Source: Anniella stebbinsi (Eukaryota; Chordata; Lepidosauria; Squamata; Anniellidae). Taken from it: DNA of 64,000 bases. The stretch is from positions 60,241,001-60,305,000 of the forward strand of contig JARDYH010000002.1 in the NCBI GenBank assembly GCA_029215795.1. Reading direction: 5' to 3'. The position numbers and the translations under genes were made by a program. Position 1 is the first letter of the stretch; every line of letters starts with the position of its first letter. The notes below the pieces were generated by a model. It searched no databases, had not been told where the DNA came from, and saw only the letters and a program-made list of their open reading frames with translations. Shown here piece by piece: positions 13,001-25,600 of the stretch.

Positions 13001-16000
13001 CAACAAAATGAAGATGATACGTGCCACAGCCACCGAATAGCTTTTGCCTAGGAGATGCCTCTGGTCAACTGTCAAGTATGCAATTATAGCTATGTGGGCT
13101 CTGGGTAAAGGACTGGGCAGCAGGTCCATGAAGTTGAAGAGCCAAGGCCTCCTGGAACAAAATGGAGCCACATCTACATACAGGGCACTCAATGTGTGTA
13201 ATGCTTTTGCTAAGACAGTAGGAAGGAAGGGCATAAGTCACAAGCAACAGCACATTTGTTGCCTCCTGTTTTCTGCCTGAATGAGATCATAATATCTGAT
13301 GAATGAAAGTGAATAAATGCTACAGCATATCCAAGTGGTAGTAATAATCTCATTTTGGCACAATGCAGATCTTATGCCAAATGACCCCAATGGGTTGTCC
13401 AAACATGCAGCCATAGCTTAGAGTGTTTGCCTGCTTCTATTTTCAAGGTATTAAACATGCCCATTCTATAGAGCAACTTACACCCTTAGCCTGATCTCAT
13501 GAGATAACTCTGAATTCTCAAGTCAGACATCATGCCCAAAATATAATTGAGCTTCCTTAACTATAGCCTGTTATGGTGTCAATTAAATCCTTGCCTCCAA
13601 CATTAGAAGGTGTGACAAACTCAACATCAAACTATTATGAAGCAAAATCTATTGAAGAGCTTGCTGTATTCAAGATGCATTGATAATGCAAAAGCTAGCA
13701 ATCTTACTGACATTTCAGAAATGTTGCTGTGCAGCACCATCTCACTTTACGCTTGGTCCTCAGCTAGTTGGCAGTGGAACACTTAACTTTCAGGCTTTAT
13801 GTTTTCTTATTGTTTTCTTATTATCTAGTTTAAAGATTTTGTTTGACTAGAAAGATAAATTGGGAGTTCTGTGGAGAAAGAGCCAGACAGGATGGCAGTA
13901 AAAGCTTTTCTGGTAAGAACTATAGATAAACCCTACGGGATGTACAATACAGTCACTGGTAGAATTGTGGAGATGTATACATCATGAATGTACACAGGAA
14001 ATAAATTGCTTCCTTGTAATGGTGTTATAGCAAATAAAGGAATTAAAGCCCAAAAGGTAAAAATGTGGCAATTTTTGCCACTGCTGAATTTTGGTGGCAA
14101 TTCAGCAGCAGCAGTGTGTGGGTTGCCCTTGGTGGATTCAGGGGATTGGAACCTGGCCCCTTGAAATTGGTTTAAATTAATGACTTCTAACAAAACTGTC
14201 ACTGCCACTGCTGATTCAAGAATGATTGAGGACACTGAACCAAACTAGCCTAAGTAAAATGACAAAATACAGAAATAGTCAGTCCAGAGTAAGAAATACA
14301 AATATGAACTTTTCAATGAGAACAAGTAAAATGTTTTAAGACTTAGCATTAACTTACACATTACCATCTGTATACTGATGACAAAAGGAGCAAAATATGT
14401 GAACTTCCATCACTGTTAGATCCTACCCCTCCAAATTTTACTTTAGCAAGGCAGTAATTCTTACATTTAGAAAAACATTAACATTTCTCCATGTATATTG
14501 TCCATGTAGTAGAAGTTTCCTTAAGCAATTTGCTTAGATGATGGGTAGAAGGTAACTAATGGAAGCTTTTTATTCACTTATACTGGTACATTTTGCCACA
14601 AGGATAGCTATGCTATCTCGGAAAACAAGCAGAAGGAAAGATGATAAATCAGGTCTAAATGAGAACTAGACACACATCATTTACTTTAATTTTCACATTT
14701 GCTTCAAAAGCTAAACTTAAAGCAGGATCCCTATTGTGGGCAACTTCAGTTAGTTTAAAGATACTGACAGGTCAAAACAAAAACTACATGCCCCCCTCGA
14801 GTTACCTGACATTTTGTCCCCTTAGTTGGAAAACACATGATTAGTTGCTGCAACATCATAAAAAGAGGAACAGAGACAAAATAAAAAGAGAAACAGTGAC
14901 AAACGTCCAAAATCTCAATTTCACTGAAAAGCACCCAAGATTAGCAACAGTGAAAATAAATGGAAGAATACTAGAAGACCGTAGAAGGGACGGTTGGTGT
15001 TATTGCAAGCATTCTGAGAATCACAGTGTAAGAAAAAAGATCTAAGAGCAAGGCACAATGGAGTTGCAAGTGCCATGGCAGACATGTCTCTCCTTTGATT
15101 CCTAGAGATTAACCTAATGTTTATCCTTTAGTCCATTCTTATTGACATGCCACAAAAGAGTTATTGCTCCATTTATGCCTAGAAGATAAAATAAAAAACT
15201 GGCTATCTTTAATAGAGATATTCTACCCTCTGTTTAAGTGTAAAAACTCAGGTAAATACTTTGTATGCTGGCCGCCTTCATTTTCACTGACCTGATGGTC
15301 TTTACCAGGCAGAGTGAACAAAACTAGCACCATAACAACCTCTTTGCAAGTGAGTAGTCACACAACAGCTTTTTAGGAAGCACATCTACATTCATTGGAT
15401 CAGGCACATTCTTTATCACCTAGGCAGTTTTCAAAAATTAAGGCCTAACAAGCCGAGTGGAACTTGATTACTTTGACACTATACAGGAAGGACCTAGTCA
15501 GATCTATGAATACATTGCCCAAATGTACCCTTCCCAACATCACCTCTTAGCCAAACCAGATACAACAACATAACTTTAGGACACTTCCACAGTTACTTTC
15601 CCAGCAACAGTGGCTTCAAACAAGAACAGTAGAAATACACTGTAGAACAGGCAGCAGTTTGGTGTGGGTTGGTGCCACTCTAGCTTTTGAGATACAATTC
15701 TTTGTCTACCTGTGTTGATCCTACCAGGGCATTTGGACTAGAAAGGAACTGGCATAGTACCCAAATAGATTGTGGGTATCAGGTGTTGAGAAAGCACATT
15801 CAAGACCTCTCAGTTTTAAAGCACCTTTGCATTACCTCTTCTTGGTAGGGCTAATTGCATGCAATCCCTGCTGGTTGTCTGTTGTCTCCAGCCATCTGGA
15901 GAGGCAAGAGTTAACTATGCTTCCCTTGATACCACTTGCAGAAGTGTGCTAATGCTTGGCTTGCTCTGTAGCCAGAGGCTGGCTACAAATAAATGACTGA

Positions 16001-16482
16001 CTATCCACAGGGGTATTGCCATTGTCGAGAAACAGGATGAATGGCAGAAAAGGAGATGGAGTGCAGAAATGCTACCATCCCAATGGGAGCTACCAGTGCA
16101 ATGGTGTTTAAGCATTTCCTCAAAACTACAATGGACTCAAAAGAGAATGTTTGATGGAGAAGAAGGAAGGATGTTCTTACCCATACAAATTTGGAAGAAA
16201 AAAGGAACATTTGTAATGGTGTGAATAAAATAATTACATAGAACCTTGATAAACATATACATTTACCATCAGGCACTGTCTGATTATGCACAGCCATCCA
16301 TACATCTTTTTCATGTGTGGCTCCTGCTCATGGCTGCATATGGTCAAAGCCGCAAGCTTTCTTTGAAGAACTGGCCTCCAACTTTGCCTGTTGTCTCTGT
16401 GTACCACCACCTAAATGAGTTTTGCAAGGAGTCACATTTTACACATGGATTCTTTTTTTAAAAAAAGAAAAATCCTTGCCAT
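10076..16482 (-). other. MCC: MCC 3'UTR
   Basis: About 6.4 kb lies downstream of the MCC stop codon on the - strand, without splice signals that are needed or coding potential. It ends near a good poly(A) signal at 10091-10096, with T/G-rich sequence beyond. An internal AATAAA on the - strand at 14569-14574 could make a shorter form. A small perfect hairpin (14081-14090 with 14099-14108) lies in it. The extent is inferred from the signal position, not from transcripts. Confidence 0.6.
10091..10096 (-). terminator. MCC: Candidate poly(A) signal of MCC
   Basis: The + strand TTTATT is AATAAA on the - strand. The sequence downstream on the - strand (about 10075 to 10030) has several TG- and T-rich stretches, as expected for a cleavage-site downstream element. 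Usage is inferred. Confidence 0.5.
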
Positions 16483-16663
16483 TTAAAGTGATGTTTCATT
16501 GGTGTGGGGTCGTGAATTCTCTTCTTCCAGCAAAGCAATTCTTTGCTTGAGCATTCTCACTTGAGTCTCATGCCTCTCAACCATAGCCATCATTTGGGAT
16601 TCCAGTTTCTTCAGCTTGTTTTGATGCTTCTTCTTTGCTTTCTCATAGGCAGCCACAAGGTTA
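16483..16663 (-). CDS. MCC: MCC last coding exon with stop and PDZ ligand
   Basis: It enters in phase 2 and encodes NLVAAYEKAKKKHQNKLKKL, a basic coiled coil, then RMLKQRIALLEEENSRPH and NETSL, with the stop at 16483-16485. The terminal ETSL is a class I PDZ-binding motif; in human MCC it binds Scribble and related proteins, and the Ser at -1 is a reported phosphorylation site. The acceptor AG is at 16664-16665. The exon appears to be identical to human in nearly every residue. Confidence 0.97.
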
Positions 16664-19600
16664 CTGTCAGAAACAAATAGTCACAGAAAGTCATGTTCAT
16701 GTGAGAACTGACATATCTCAGGTACAGATTGCTCTGTTAAATTTTGGAAGATTCCTGCATTGAGCAGGGGTTAAGGCTCGATGGCCTTATAGGCCCCTTC
16801 CAACTCTCCTATGATTCAATAAGATATCCACCCCTGCCCATTCTAGTCCTAGTTGGCCAATGCAGCTCTTCTGAGTAAGGAGAGAGAATTTACTGTCTTG
16901 AGCGCTTCTCTGGACATAAACCCAAAGTTGTGGTCTGCTTCAGAGTATGCTAGCTGAATTATAGTCATGGTTACTTCATTTGTATCTTGCTTTTCTATAT
17001 ATCCCACACTCAAAATGGTTCACAACAAAGCATGACAAACGACGAACATAAATTGGCCCAATTCAGTGCATATTGCCATTTACCCAGGGAATCCTTTACC
17101 TGTTTGCTCTTTTCAAGTCATTAACAAACTCAGCAGACTGCTGGTGCCGGATTTCACTGCTCTTTGTTAGTCTTTCTAAGGCACTCACCAACTCCTGCAC
17201 TCTGGATTTCAGTTTCTTTTCTCTGAAAAGTACAAAGCGTAATATTTACTATCCCTCATGTAGAACTTGTCATCTAAATCAGTGGCAGGGAATGCAGTAA
17301 AATATTGGGAAACTGCAAGAGTTCTTGTGTTACTCTGGTGGTATGGGAGCCATAGCAGCGCTGCTACTTTCTGCACTCACATTAACCCCATTAATGTTGT
17401 GTCTGAGCCAGGTCTTCTGTCTGATCCAGGTCTTCTGTCTGAGCCAGGTCTTCCCATGTCACAGGGGATTAAATTAGTAGCATGAGAAGGAGTAGTGTTG
17501 CAGTAGCTTTTGTGCTGCCAGGGTAGAGACAGTACTGGGGCCAAAGCAGGTCTCACAGATCTAGCAAGCCACCTTAGGGCAGCTTCAGTAAATGAGAAAA
17601 ACACACTGATGCCAGTCCCCATAACTTTGGGTAAGTTGTATCATGTATGAAGGTATTCCTTCACCTCATTTCACTATAGGAAAAGCATATCATACATGAC
17701 AAATACGTACATGTCTAGTTTGTAGCATGTATCTGCAATAGGAGACTACATTTCTGCCTTACAGAAGTCTCATAGCTCTTGCTTTAGATCAGTTCAGTTT
17801 ATAAAAGTTGGAAATTGCCATTCAGAATAAGGATCTCATACAATTTCTGTAAGGCATGGTAAGCACTAAGGTTCAGTTGTCACGATGATGGATATGGGCC
17901 ATGTTCCAGGGGATTCTAAACCTGGGAGCTAGGAATAGAACAACCTTTTCCTTTGAAAACTGTGATCAGTGACAATGATGAGCTGCAAGGCAAGCAACAA
18001 TGCCGAAGAAAGGCTCTGAGAGCCCAATGCCACTTTCAAGGAGCTGAGAAATAGAGCATCTGCCAGCAAAATTTGACACAGTTTACTGCCTGTAAAACAA
18101 GAGCCACTTTTGATATTTTAATTCAAATAATTTAATAATTTAATTCAGTCCTACACTGGCCTGTGGGTGGCACTGGACTACAATGCCAGAAAGCACCAAA
18201 CACTGTTGTTTCAATCAGGCAGAGTTAAGCAAAGTACTTTTTTGGAAGATATACTAGAAATGTACTTAAACAATTTCCTCACTAATAGTCATCTTATTAA
18301 ACATATATGCTAAGGAGGTGGGTCTCAATTAGTGAGCTAATATTGAACAATTAGGGCAATAATCTAAGAGGGACCTTAGTGTAATATATGAAAATACCCT
18401 GGACATTTAACAGAGTCCTAACTAATTCAACCTAGCAGAAATTTCTCTCTCTGAAGGCTACATATAGTAGGCAAAAGAATAATAATTTTAAAAATCAGAA
18501 TAGTATTTGAGGAGCCCTTTCTGTGTTCCCAAATAACCCTTCTTAAGGAACAGGCTTCTCATATACACTAGGAGATCTAATGCACTCAAGATCTATTGTA
18601 AACTCTATTACTGGGTCCCATTCAGTTTAAAGGGCCTTTCTTCAGGATAGGTGCTAGAAGATACACATATGGCAGAATCAGACCAGTAGTTCATAGTTTG
18701 CTATTTGTGGTATCTTGACCAACCTAAGGTTTGCCACTGAGCTTGGGTTTCCTGCCCTAAACACGGCCTCCTTCTCCTGGCTGGCAATATAAATCATTGA
18801 AATATAAAGATGCAGAACCAAACATGAACCTCATAAAACATTTTACAAACTAATACTGATATTTACAGAACTGTTACATGATCATCAGTATGAGGAACAC
18901 ACTTTTGTTAATGGTAGCCTCATGTAACTTATGATTCTAAAAAAAAGCCCTATTATTCACACATTGCAGCCATGATAAATAGCTAAGTCAGAACACTTGG
19001 CATGGTATAGGTGTCAGATGATTAAGGAGCCTGTCCAGGCTATTTGGCATGCCCACAATGTTTTCTTCCCCTTAGACAAAAGTGGTATAACTTGTACTTT
19101 TACTAATTTTAACACTTCACCCAGAGATAAACTTTTACACATCCTGTACTGGTGGGGACAGATTAACATGTTAACCTTTTCAACATGGAAATCAATACTT
19201 CCGGATTGGAGAAACTTCATGTTGTGCAATATCTGAAAGGCATTGCTCCAAGTGTCCTTTTGTGATGTGAACTGGATAAATTGTCATCCCAATTCATGTA
19301 CTGGTGGCCCCTCTCCTTTCCAAAGAGACTTGAGCTGCCATTCAAATGACACAAAGTTTGCACTTTCACAAACAAACTGATCTCTGGTCTGAAAAAAGAA
19401 CCTTGTGAAGTAGCCTCAATTTCATTTTCTTGCACAAAACTGAAGGACTGATCAATTACCATTTCTGCTGCCTGATAAGCAGCCCAGAGTTCAGCAAAAC
19501 ATGATAATGCCTGGCCAGTTAAATACCACCAGTTTTGCCCCTCAAGAATAACATTAGTAATATATTTCTTAATAGTTTTAGAAATAAGCTTCCACTCAAT

Positions 19601-22600
19601 TATCAAGAATGGAATTTTTCAAATACTCTGTTATTTTGGAAGTATATTCCTTGAAAAACACAGATCTGGGTCATTGTCATTCACTAAATTAAGAGTTGTT
19701 TCACAATTTTCCTTCAGTTAAAGCACCTCCAGGTAGGAAAACCACTTGTACAGGAAAAGAGCATGAAAAAAGTGTTTATTTCACCAGTAGCACATGGATT
19801 GGGCTCCAATGTGTTGTGTTTTATTCTCTTCTTCACCACACACCTTTCCTCATATCCAAGCAACCATTACTCAAACATTGTACTGATACTACAAAGCAGT
19901 TTGCAAAGCTTTCCTTGCAGGAGTCTCCCAAACAAAATACTGAGAAATTCAGTATCCAATAACACACACAGATATTTGCCCAAATCAGAAAAGGGCAGGT
20001 TGCTTACCTGTAACTAGTTCTTCGAGTGGCCATCTGGAACTTCTAGAGCTACAATTTTTAGGCAGGAAACTTGCCACACCACCTCCCATGCATGCCTAGA
20101 GGGTGGTGCTCCTACCTTTCCTTTCCCGTCAACTTCACTGACGATAACATAGTGACAACTCCAGCTGAGAGGATGGTGTAATAAATACAAGCAGACATGT
20201 AGTGGGGTAGGAGGGTGAGTTGTATGTCTGCACAGATGACAACTCAAAGAACTACATTACAAGTCTTCTTCATGGTCTTTTAGGCATCACACATATGTGT
20301 GATTAGCCAGCTGACTTAACAATGGAGAAGGGAACAGTTGGTCAGATTAGTATAGATGAAAATACTATCGTCCAATGGAGGCATCCTTCCTAGCTTGTAC
20401 ATCAAGTTGGTAGTGCTAGACAAATGTTGTCGGCTGGGACAAATAGCAGCTCTGCATAACTCATGGAGAGAAACTCCTCTGGAAAAGGCAACTGAAGAAG
20501 CACAGCCCTAATGCACTGGCCACATACCAAGAATGATACCAGAAGCCTAGCCAGGGCATAACAAAGTTTAACCATGTTGGAAACCCAAAGAGAGAGGCAT
20601 TATGTAGAGACTTAGGAGCTCTTATTTTTACCCCTGTAGAAGACAAAGTGTTCCAACGTTTTCTGACAGAAATCAGGCCAATGTAAGTAAAAAGTTTGCG
20701 CTCTTTGACTTAGGCATGAAAGGGGGATTCCAATGGTGTAGAGCTTGGAAAAACAAGAAAGAACAATCTCTTGGTTCAGATGGGAAGATGAAAGGTAGGA
20801 TCCTGTTTGAATACACCTTTGTCTCTATGAGGGTCGGATCAAATAGGACGGTAGCCAGTTTTCCAGCTTGACATCTGGATGTTATGGCAGCCAGAAAAAT
20901 CTTTTTGAGGGTGAGCAAGCGAAAGTCAGCAGGCAGTTCAAAGAATTTGGACATTAGGGTGGTCAAAATGACAGGAGGTTTGATTCGAGTTGCTGAGATG
21001 GAGTGAGGTGTCTGTAAAGAAGTCGTCGGCCCATACCATGACCTTCTCGATACAGGCAAGGTTCTTCAAGCCCGAAGAGAGTAGGATTCAAAGTCCCATG
21101 AATGTTCTCCATGGGGCCCAAAGAGTCCTAGCCTGTTGAAGAGGCCCAGGAAGGTGGTACCATGCAGAAAGGAAAGAAAAGGCTATATTATTTGAAGAAA
21201 TAAAAAAGCAACTCAAAATAAGAGAGGTAAGGGGGGAATGGAGATTTAGCTCAATCACCAGAAAAAATAGCAATTTAGTAGACAAAATCTCTCGATGCTG
21301 CTGCAGCTGCGGCAGTTTAAAAAAATGTAGCTCTAGGAAGTCCCAATGAAGGTCTGCGCAGATGCACAACCCATATATGTGATGAACAGAGACCACGAAT
21401 AAGAACAAGGAAAGTTCCTGTATTTATTACAAAATGCACAACCTCTCCAAATCAGGGCAGTATTTGACATTTTAACAAATACTGGAACTGCTTGTGTGGT
21501 TTTATAATTTTCCATAAGCTCTCTTCCGCAACTTCTCTTGGTAGCCTTTTTCCTGGGATACTGGCATTTCTACAGACAGGTTTCATGCATCCCAAGCCCT
21601 TCAATGGGCAAAGACCCTGCTTTGGCTAAGAAGAGGTTGGGGAAAGATGGGATTAATGAGCAGGCAGGAATCCCCGGATGCTGCAAATGGCTACATCATT
21701 ATCAGAAGTGCTCTACAGCTTTTGTTACAGTCTATTTCAGGACTTGGCACTGAACTGTAGCAGAGCCCCCAGGGCCCCCACTGTTTAATGTACATGGTAA
21801 TTAGGTCATGGAAAGAGCTAAGTGTGGAATAAATGCTAGCAAGAAGCTGTGAACACAATGCTTTGGGAGGAGCAATGGATTTGCTTTAATACACAATTTA
21901 GTTTGGCATTTGTGTACAAAGTATTGCATTGTAACAGAATGGAGCATTTTGCTGTCACTTTTTAATTGGTATTGTATTTTTGGTGGAATGTTTACGGTAC
22001 AGAACAGTGCAGCCTTTCATTTTGTTTTTGCCTCCTCTTCTGATTCAAGCATTTCTGGTATCCAAGAGAGGTTCGGGTTCAAAGGTTAAGAATCCCAAAG
22101 CAAGTGACAAGGCCGTCACTGAAGTGTATATAGAAATGTAATAAACAAATTTAAACAGCAGTTTGTTTTGTAGATCCTTATAGTAAAGTTTTCTTATTTT
22201 CACCAATTGTCTGTCTGAAGACAGCCAAATAGGACTTAACACTCAGGAAACATGTATTTTAAAAGAGGCACATGTAAAAAAAAATTTGTTTTGAAATCCA
22301 AAAATAAGAATGACTCATCTGATTTAACAGCCTTGGCCAAACTTTGCAAGCTTCACAAAATGCACTGGACAAAACACCAAACCCTAACCCCCAAGAAGCG
22401 TAATCCTGCTGTGAAGGAAAAGGCACAGCCTGACAGTTCTGAAACTTATATTCCACCGTTCTCAAAGGAGATCAGAGTAGTTTTATCATCACAACATCCC
22501 CGTGAGGTAGGCTGAACTGAATCTGTGCAAGTTGTCCAAGGTACTCACAGAAGTCCCTGGCTGAATGGGGATCTGAACAATGTTATTGATTTCCCTAGCG

Positions 22601-25600
22601 GCAAAATTAAGATAGTCTAAAGTCCATAAGGCTTTTCGTACAAGTGAGACAGGTAATTGTATAAGTAATGTAAACCAAAAGCAGAAAAACTAATAATTTC
22701 AGAATAAGGATTTCACAAGTTTAGAAATCATTGATGTGTACTGCTTCCTACTCTGCTGAATGTCTGGTAAAAACAAGTTCCCATAGCACTTTGGACACCC
22801 TGCTGAGGTGGTCACAAGGTTGCACTAGCTGAACAGAATGGATGCTTCAGCAATCCAAGATAGGAGTTAAGCTGAAGTCATTCACTTACTTTTTGCAACC
22901 CCCCAAACAATCTGTAAGTAGAATGATTTTGATCTGTTCTAGATTTGAATTGGAGAACTGAAGCCAAATACCTTTGCATTCTCTATTGCGAAATTCAGTA
23001 ATCCTTTTTAACATTAAATCCATTTAAAAAAATATCAGTTTAGACATTATAACACACACACAAACACATGTTGTGGATAGTGAGAGGAGAGCATTCTCTC
23101 TTAGTCTGATCTGTTTCAAAGGCGTAATGAAGATTTTAAATCCTTCCCTTGTTCTCATCCATTTTTAATAGGATCCTAGAAATCGGAGACAACTCCCCCT
23201 CCCCCCAAACCTCTATTAGGTCATCTTTGCAGATGTTCTGCCAGCATCTCTCTCATTTCCTCTTCCCTGCGGAGAAACTGCTGTAAGTCCTGATGAAGTT
23301 AAAAGGCAAAACGGGGTAGTCATCAGAGAACTTTTTATTATTGGGCAGGCAAAACACATGGTCACAAGGAAAGCACACCCAGAAAGCCTGTGCATTCATT
23401 CAAAAGTTTAAAGCTCCTTCAAACAGTATTTTTATGCAAGTATTTTCACATAGGAAAGCACAATTACCTTGCATGTAACTTATATTCATTAAACAAAAAA
23501 CCTACGGTTTACAAAAACAATGTTAAGGCTCTACAGATTCCAACCAAGCACCAAAAAGCAGGGAAATTGGGAGTTAAGGCTCACAAGCCTTAACGCCACA
23601 TCCTCCCTAAGGAGGCAGAAAGTGCAAGTGAAATTCTCATTCTCCCAAAGCAGATAAACCATGAGGACAGGGTGGAGAATATGATATGCAGAGGTGACTG
23701 TGGGGTTGTGGAAAACTGATCACGAACAACTTAGGGCCACCTACTTCTCTTTTTTTTGTTTAGAGCAGCCCTTCCCCAACCTGGTGCCCTCCAAAGGTGT
23801 TGGACTACAACTCCCATCATTGCAAGTCAGTGTGTCCCATGGTCAGGAATGCTGGGACTTGTCATCTCAAAAATCTAGATATGCAATTTGATCTGCAGAG
23901 GTGACTGTGGGGTTGTGGGAAATGATGATGAACAACTTAGGACCAGCTACTTTTCATTTCTTAGAGCATCTCCTTATGTTGAGAGTTGCAACCCAACACA
24001 TCTGACAGGCACCAGGTTGGGGAATGTTGTTCAAGAACAAGGGAAGGCAGAATGTAAATCTCCAGATGTTTTGGAATTCAACTTGTAAAAGCCCCTATCA
24101 GCATTGGCAGTTATCAGGAATGCCGCGAGTTGATGTCCAAATCATCAGGATAGATCTATTTTCTGCCCACATCTGTACTAAAGTATGATGTTTTCCAGCA
24201 TTAAGATTTGTGATCAATCAAGGAACTACAAAAGAGCTGCATCACTTTAAATAAACTGTCAAAACCAAATGAAACAACAATGAATGAATCTTGAATACCT
24301 AATCCAGATAGCCCTTCAGACATCAACATTAGTTTTCAACACATGGCATAGGATGTCTGTTTCTTGAATATCAGATAAAGGATTTCTCTTACTTGTTCAG
24401 CAGTGTGAGAGCAAAGACAGAGCTACCACCTAATACTTTCATGCGTAAGTATTATTTTAAAATTAAGTATGAATTGATTTTTGTCTTCCCCATAACACAT
24501 AACATGGGAGTTACAGTGCAACGCATCTGCAGACCACCAGGCTGGATAAGGTTGACTCCTATACATGTCTTCTCAGAAGCCAGTGCCACTGAATTCACTA
24601 GAGCTTTCTCCCAAGAGGTATAGGATTGCAAACTAATCTCATCTGAAAGGTGTTCAAGACAGCCAAACTAAACCTCTTCTGCTCCACTGTTGCTTTGATG
24701 AGATGATGAATTGTGCAGGGATTGTGGGGAGTGAACAGTATATTTTTTATAAATACATTTAAAGAAAAAAAACATGTATTTATAAATACATTTAAAGAAA
24801 AAAAAGGCAGAATATTGACCAACAGTTGGAAGTGCCTGGCACATGCTCTGGTTCTAGATCTGTAATGAATAGTGCCCCTTTTGTTATCAAGAGTGCTGCT
24901 ATATGCGAGATGTGTATGAGAGAAAAGTATTGGGCAGACCCTGTATTTGGTAAGGGTATGGAACAGCATTCCCCATCCTGCTGCCTTCCAGGTGTTTGAG
25001 ATGACAAGTCCCAGCATTCCTGACCATGGGACATACTGACTTGCAATTATGGGAGTTGTAGTCCAACACCTTTGGAGGGCACCAGGTTGGGGAAGGGCTG
25101 CTCTAAACAAAAAAAGAGAAGTAGGTGGCCCTAAGTTGTTCGTGATCAGTTTTCCACAACCCCACAGTCACCTCTGCATATCATATTCTCCACCCTGTCC
25201 TCATGGTTTATCTACTTTGGGAGAATGAGAATTTCACTTGCACTTTCTGCCTCCCTAGGGAGGATGTGGTGTTAAGGCTTGTGAGCCTTAACTCCCAATT
25301 TCCCTGCTTTTTGGTGCTTGGTTGGAATCTGTAGAGCCTTAACATTGTTTTTGTAAACCGTAGGTTTTTTGTTTCATGAATTTCATGGCTTTGTGTAACG
25401 GATGACTGGATATTATACAGTTGACAACCAAGCCGGCATCAGCCAGAATGTTATACGATCTTGACATCCAATATAAAATCAAAGCTAGTGTTATGTGTTG
25501 AACTCACTTTTAACATTAATAAATCAACCAAAATGCTTGCATCTGCCTCATTTTTAAAGATAAATAGATGAAACCTGACATCATGGTAGCTCTTAAGTAG

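Larger units (their letters stand above)
23484..25381. mobile_element. Element bounded by 387-bp inverted arms
   Basis: 23484-23871 and 24995-25381 are inverted copies of each other, about 388 and 387 bp and around 97% identical in the parts I compared. Both start outside with ATTCAT(T/G)AAACAAAAAACC and end at CTTGTCATCTCAAA-like sequence. The 1.12-kb centre includes a more diverged second copy of part of the arm (about 23886-24060) and a 33-bp duplication (24746-24805). No transposase is visible. A third arm-like copy begins at 63677. It could be a foldback transposon or two opposed insertions of one repeat. Confidence 0.75.

Noticed and set aside
24598..25110. 170-residue open frame on the - strand
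   Set aside because: It runs through the right inverted arm and adjoining repeat sequence. The translation has no family resemblance and the same arm in the other copies gives different frames.
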